Source: an uncultured Lachnospiraceae bacterium (GTDB lineage: Bacteria > Bacillota > Clostridia > Lachnospirales > Lachnospiraceae). From it: 64,000 nt of DNA. Made by a program: the position numbers and the translations under genes. Below, one piece after another: positions 61,159 to 64,000 of the stretch. The notes under the pieces were generated by a model, which saw only the letters and a list, made by a program, of their open reading frames with translations, was not told where the DNA came from and ran no database searches. The DNA lies in NCBI GenBank assembly GCA_910579505.1, contig CAJTTZ010000003.1:277166-341165 (forward strand), written 5' to 3'. Within the stretch, counting starts at the first letter, position 1. Each line of letters opens with the position of its first letter.

Positions 61159-61848
61159 TATATTGTGCGGCTTATTATTCCCTTCATTATCTTATGAACT
61201 CGATATTAACACATAAGAAATAGCAAGGGTGGCATGTATGCCATTATACCATCTGATACCACAGCAAATATATATTGTTTAAAATTAAAAGCTGATGCAT
61301 GTTAAAAATAAGAGTGATTCAGAAAATAGTAGTATTTAACGCTGAAAAACCTTTATTTTACAGCACTTTAGCATGATTCTAAAATGAATTTACTACCGAT
61401 TTACTACTTTTGAAAAAAGAAGCTCTGATATGCTTATTTTAGATGATTGCACAGCGGAAAGCAAGCGTAAAACGAACGGATTTTCCATGGGAAATATGCC
61501 CTCCACATGGCGGCTTTTCCGTGGAAAATTTCGTGTAAACTTCTACTAAATTCCAAGCGTTTGGAACATATCATTTTTTGCGCGCATTCCCGTCACTTTC
61601 CGCCGCCGCGCTCCGGGATAGTAGGCAGACAATAAAAGCACAGGGTGGAAATGGAATAATCTGTGTCGGGTTGTGCAGAGTATTATAAACTTTTTTATAT
61701 TCATCCAAAATTATAGAGAGTTATATAATTACCCTGCACAACCCGACACAAAACATTGAGAAGTGATTTTGTAGAACCAATACCAGAGAGAAAAAAGGCT
61801 TTACCGGGAGGCGGATAGTCACCTTCCCGGTAGAGCCTTTGTCGTTTG
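61159..61848. other. 690-base gene-free stretch with perfect 17-bp inverted repeat
   Basis: AT-rich sequence between convergent genes. It holds ATTTTCCATGG / CCGTGGAAAAT (61480-61535, one mismatch) and TGTGTCGGGTTGTGCAG (61662-61678) with its perfect inverse at 61734-61750, loop 55 bases. The terminator of the minus-strand ssb gene lies at its end. No ORF is supported. Confidence 0.6.
61794..61840 (-). terminator. Intrinsic terminator of the ssb transcript
   Basis: AAAGGCT-TACCGGG pairs with CCCGGTA-AGCCTTT; on the minus strand the stem is followed by six T. It begins eight bases after the ssb stop. Confidence 0.88.
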
Positions 61849-62229
61849 TTATGAAGCAGCTGCCTTTGCTGCCAGCCGCGCTTCTTTGGCGGACTTGCTT
61901 TCAAGGAGCGCCACCTCTTCAACCATGAGTACCAGCTCGTAGACGGCGGTGCCTTCCCGGTTCGTATAGTTGTTGTTGCGGACGCTGTAGCATACGCTTA
62001 TCAGGTCGCCGCAATCGAGGTAATCGTACACGCCGTTGGTTTTCTGCGACGCGGGGAGGAACGCCTCCATCTGGATAAACTGCGATCCCCTGCCTTTTTC
62101 CTTGTCAACGTAACTGTCCATAGCAGCTACTGTGAGCAGTATCTTTCTGGAACCATCCTTATTATTGTGGATCGTGATTCCTTTCGACAATCGTCCCGTT
62201 GCCACGCCGAAGTTTCTGAGATTTTTCAT
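61849..62229 (-). CDS. ssb: Single-stranded DNA-binding protein
   Basis: 126 residues, an OB-fold SSB: GVATGRLSKGITIHNNKDG, KILLTVAAMDSYVDKEKG, FIQMEAFLPASQK and GDLISVCYSVRNNNY. The acidic C-terminal tip of chromosomal SSB (DDDIPF type) is missing; instead it ends in an Ala/Lys-rich tail. This is usual for SSBs of conjugative elements, which coat single strands during transfer. It runs opposite to the genes before it and reads away from the structured region to its right. Confidence 0.85.
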   Translation of the reverse strand: MKNLRNFGVATGRLSKGITIHNNKDGSRKILLTVAAMDSYVDKEKGRGSQFIQMEAFLPASQKTNGVYDYLDCGDLISVCYSVRNNNYTNREGTAVYELVLMVEEVALLESKSAKEARLAAKAAAS

Positions 62230-63480
62230 TTTTTGTTGCCCTCGCTTTCATTTTCTTTTTATGTGTTTTTAAGTTTCTTTCAAAAATAATACCGGGATCG
62301 TCGTACGATCCCAAAGTTTTAAAACCGAACCGGCAAAATGATTGTCAACGGTCCAGCCGCCCCCTCAATCCCCGTGTGCATATATGAGGGCGGCCGTGTT
62401 AACGGCCGACCGTCTGTCCCGCGAACAGAGTGAGCGGGCTGTCCCCTCAATCAGTAGACCACTGCCAAAACCTACAGCAGGAGAAAATCCCCCTGTCTAT
62501 TCCTAGATTCGGAGTCGGGGCGGCAGATACCCAGTCACTATCGCACAGCGATAGCTTGGTCTTTACAGCGCGGTGATTCACATGCTAAAATTTTTTCTAA
62601 CGACAGAGAGCCGATCAGCGATCTATTCCTGAGTTCCTCGCCGTCGGCAACAAGTACCGACGCATGTGAATCGCCACGCTGTCAAGACTGACGGCGGCCA
62701 GAGAAAGAGTAACCTCCCAGAGAAGAAATTTAATAAGCTTGATTTTAGGTCAAGCTTGATATGAGCAGGATGCCGGTCCGCTTGATTGCCGCCTGTCTTA
62801 TCGCATGACGTAGTCACGCTGCGCCAGCCCCGCAGGGCAGGACCCCGAACCGTCGCAGACGGTGAGCGGGCAAGGAGCCGGGGGCTCCGCAGTAAAGCCC
62901 CGAGCGAGCGTCAGCGAGTGAGCGGGTGAGCCGTGCATGCGGCGAAGGTCTCCCAGCTATGCTGGGCACACAGCTTGCTGGGTGACAGACCCTTTATCCT
63001 GTTATTGCCTTTTTCGCACTTTGCAACCGTAAGGTCGCAGAGTGCTGTTGTTCTTTCCCGTAAACGGCGGAAAACTGCTTGGAAGAGCAGCATGAAATGG
63101 CGCCGTTTCTGCTTTCCAAGCGCTCCATCTTGGAAACGTGACCTTTTTTCCGCCCATTTACGGGGCTCGTTTTTCGCGCATTTTTCCAAGGCTTTCCCGT
63201 TTCACTCACGCTTGGAAAAGTGCGCTGCGGTGTTTCCGCGGGGGCATTTAAAGAGGTTTAAGCCAGTGTTTCCACGGTTTTTTCACGTGCCGTGCCGGGT
63301 CTGTTACGGGGTGCGCGGCGCTGTCTGGCTGATGGTTGTTTCTGTATCAGTCACAAGTTTCACTCACAGGTAAGAGGTGATTTGATGTAACAGTATGCCG
63401 GTAAGTCCTTGATGGAAAATTGCATATTTATTTGTGCCCTCCTGTGATTATGATCACTTAATCTGATGCAGGTAAAAATA
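62230..63480. other. Long structured non-coding region (candidate origin)
   Basis: No supported gene. Inverted repeats: CTATCGC/GCGATAG (62538-62554); 21-base arms at 62565-62585 and 62662-62682 (start ACAGCGCGGTGATTCACATG; few mismatches) enclosing CGTCGG/CCGACG (62642-62662); AAGCTTGA/TCAAGCTT (62736-62758); CCCAGC/GCTGGG (62952-62966). Such blocks in mobile elements often contain the transfer or replication origin. The ORFs that can be drawn here have unusual, Arg/Phe/Ser-rich composition and are discounted. Confidence 0.5.
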
Positions 63481-63530
63481 AAAAAAAGGTGGTTACAAAC
63501 TGGCTATGAAAATAACCAATTTAAACCACC
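63481..63530 (-). terminator. Minus-strand intrinsic terminator
   Basis: GGTGGTT and AACCACC with an inner TGG-TAT/ATA-CCA stem; on the minus strand a run of seven T follows. It would stop a leftward transcript from the IS256 side. Confidence 0.6.
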
Positions 63531-63628
63531 GATCATATGCTTTTAAGTTTTTTTACGCCGATTTTTTTCGCTGTAACAATATAAGTTGCCTTGGGCAGGA
63601 GTCAAATGGTTCCGAACGTAACCAGAAA

Positions 63629-64000
63629 GGGACTATCCCAAAGTTTGTGTAAACCTCCAGACTGATGTAAGATAAAACTACACAGTCTGGAGGTATTATT
63701 ATGGCAAGACGAAAAGAAAGTCCAAAAAAAGCAGCCATGCGGGAAATGATGCGGGGATATCTGAAAGAAAACGATATCAGCATCAAAGACGGCACAGATG
63801 TCAATGCCGTCATGCGTGACATGATGTCCGTTCTTTTAGAAGGCGTGCTGGATCAGGAACTGGACGACGAACTGGGCTACTCGAAGTACGACTACAGGAA
63901 CAAAGAGACCGATAACAGTAGGAACGGTCACTCTACAAAGACCATGCACACCAGTTACGGGGACATGGAAATGGCTGTCCCCCGTGACCGCAACGGGGAC
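63629..64000 (+). mobile_element. IS256-family insertion sequence, right part beyond the window
   Basis: The probable left end begins GGGACTATCCCAAAGTTTGT (63629 onward), the type of end used by IS256-family elements. The transposase reading frame starts at 63701. The right end lies outside the window. Confidence 0.75.
63701..64000 (+). CDS. IS256-family transposase, 3' part missing
   Basis: The first 100 residues only. Features are a basic start (MARRKESPKKAAMREMMRGY), DVNAVMRDMMSVLLEGVLDQ and the family's strongly conserved LDQELDDELGYSKYDY and RNGHSTKTM. GGAGG at 63689-63693 precedes the ATG. The DDE catalytic core is beyond the window, so it cannot be said whether the gene is intact. Confidence 0.9.
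   Translation, partial: MARRKESPKKAAMREMMRGYLKENDISIKDGTDVNAVMRDMMSVLLEGVLDQELDDELGYSKYDYRNKETDNSRNGHSTKTMHTSYGDMEMAVPRDRNGD

Noticed and set aside
61662..61750. Reading the 17-bp inverted repeat as transposon ends
   Set aside because: The arms are only 55 bases apart and share just the TGT...ACA outline with the tns-side repeats.
62911..63373. Two overlapping frames on opposite strands in the structured region
   Set aside because: Compositions are Arg/Ser/Phe-rich or Cys-rich without domain features, and both lie over inverted repeats. Such frames are often over-annotated in conserved non-coding DNA.

Overview
The first ~40.5 kb looks like the chromosome of a Gram-positive gut-type Clostridia, most likely Lachnospiraceae. 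The signs are the fol cluster with a folB-folK fusion, Ppx/Ppk, hybrid histidine kinases, solute-binding lipoproteins with two permeases but no ATPase, PPDK, and no outer-membrane genes. The family placement is inference from gene content and style. No tRNA, rRNA or CRISPR array was recognised.

Host part. 1-3562: folate genes folC (cut by the window edge), folE, folP and folB-folK. 3611-4669: a membrane-anchored propeller-like protein. 4791-13759: pheA, an AAA ATPase, ppx and ppk (polyphosphate turnover), maf, a small acidic protein, a HAD phosphatase and a PHP phosphoesterase. 13843-15483: an ABC-F ATPase. 15759-16007: a 32-residue membrane peptide facing a convergent strong promoter, a candidate type I toxin-antitoxin locus. 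17095-24777: an OmpR-type two-component pair and two hybrid histidine kinases. 25010-36788: a small lipoprotein, three tandem paralogous large lipoproteins (propeller-like N-terminal half, solute-binding C-terminal half), two sugar-type ABC permeases and an HlyD-like adaptor. 36875-40526: a glycerophosphodiester phosphodiesterase and ppdK.

The promoter of the response regulator gene and the promoters of the two first lipoprotein genes share 11-bp-phased TTARAG repeats, each ending exactly 10 bp before a -10 hexamer. This ties the two-component system to the lipoprotein/ABC cluster. The host part also carries two families of palindromic intergenic repeats, one with compensatory base changes in its stems.

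Mobile part. From ~40.5 kb the composition becomes more AT-rich and the genes are accessory. 40538-48021 carries a Tn7-like module (TnsA-like, TnsB, TnsC, TniQ) with an OLD-type ATPase/TOPRIM nuclease as probable defence cargo. A 262-bp structure with 29-bp inverted ends lies between it and ppdK. 48229-63628 looks like part of an integrative-conjugative or plasmid-like element: a broken gene with an 11-G tract, BRCT protein, ParM/ParR, small ORFs, a Mor-like regulator, an unrecognised cluster of membrane and zinc-ribbon proteins, DUF932, YqaJ exonuclease, Rad52-like annealing protein, DUF5688, SSB, and a 1.4-kb structured non-coding region. The window ends inside an IS256-family transposase. 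No relaxase, coupling protein or integrase is visible, so the conjugative label is inference.
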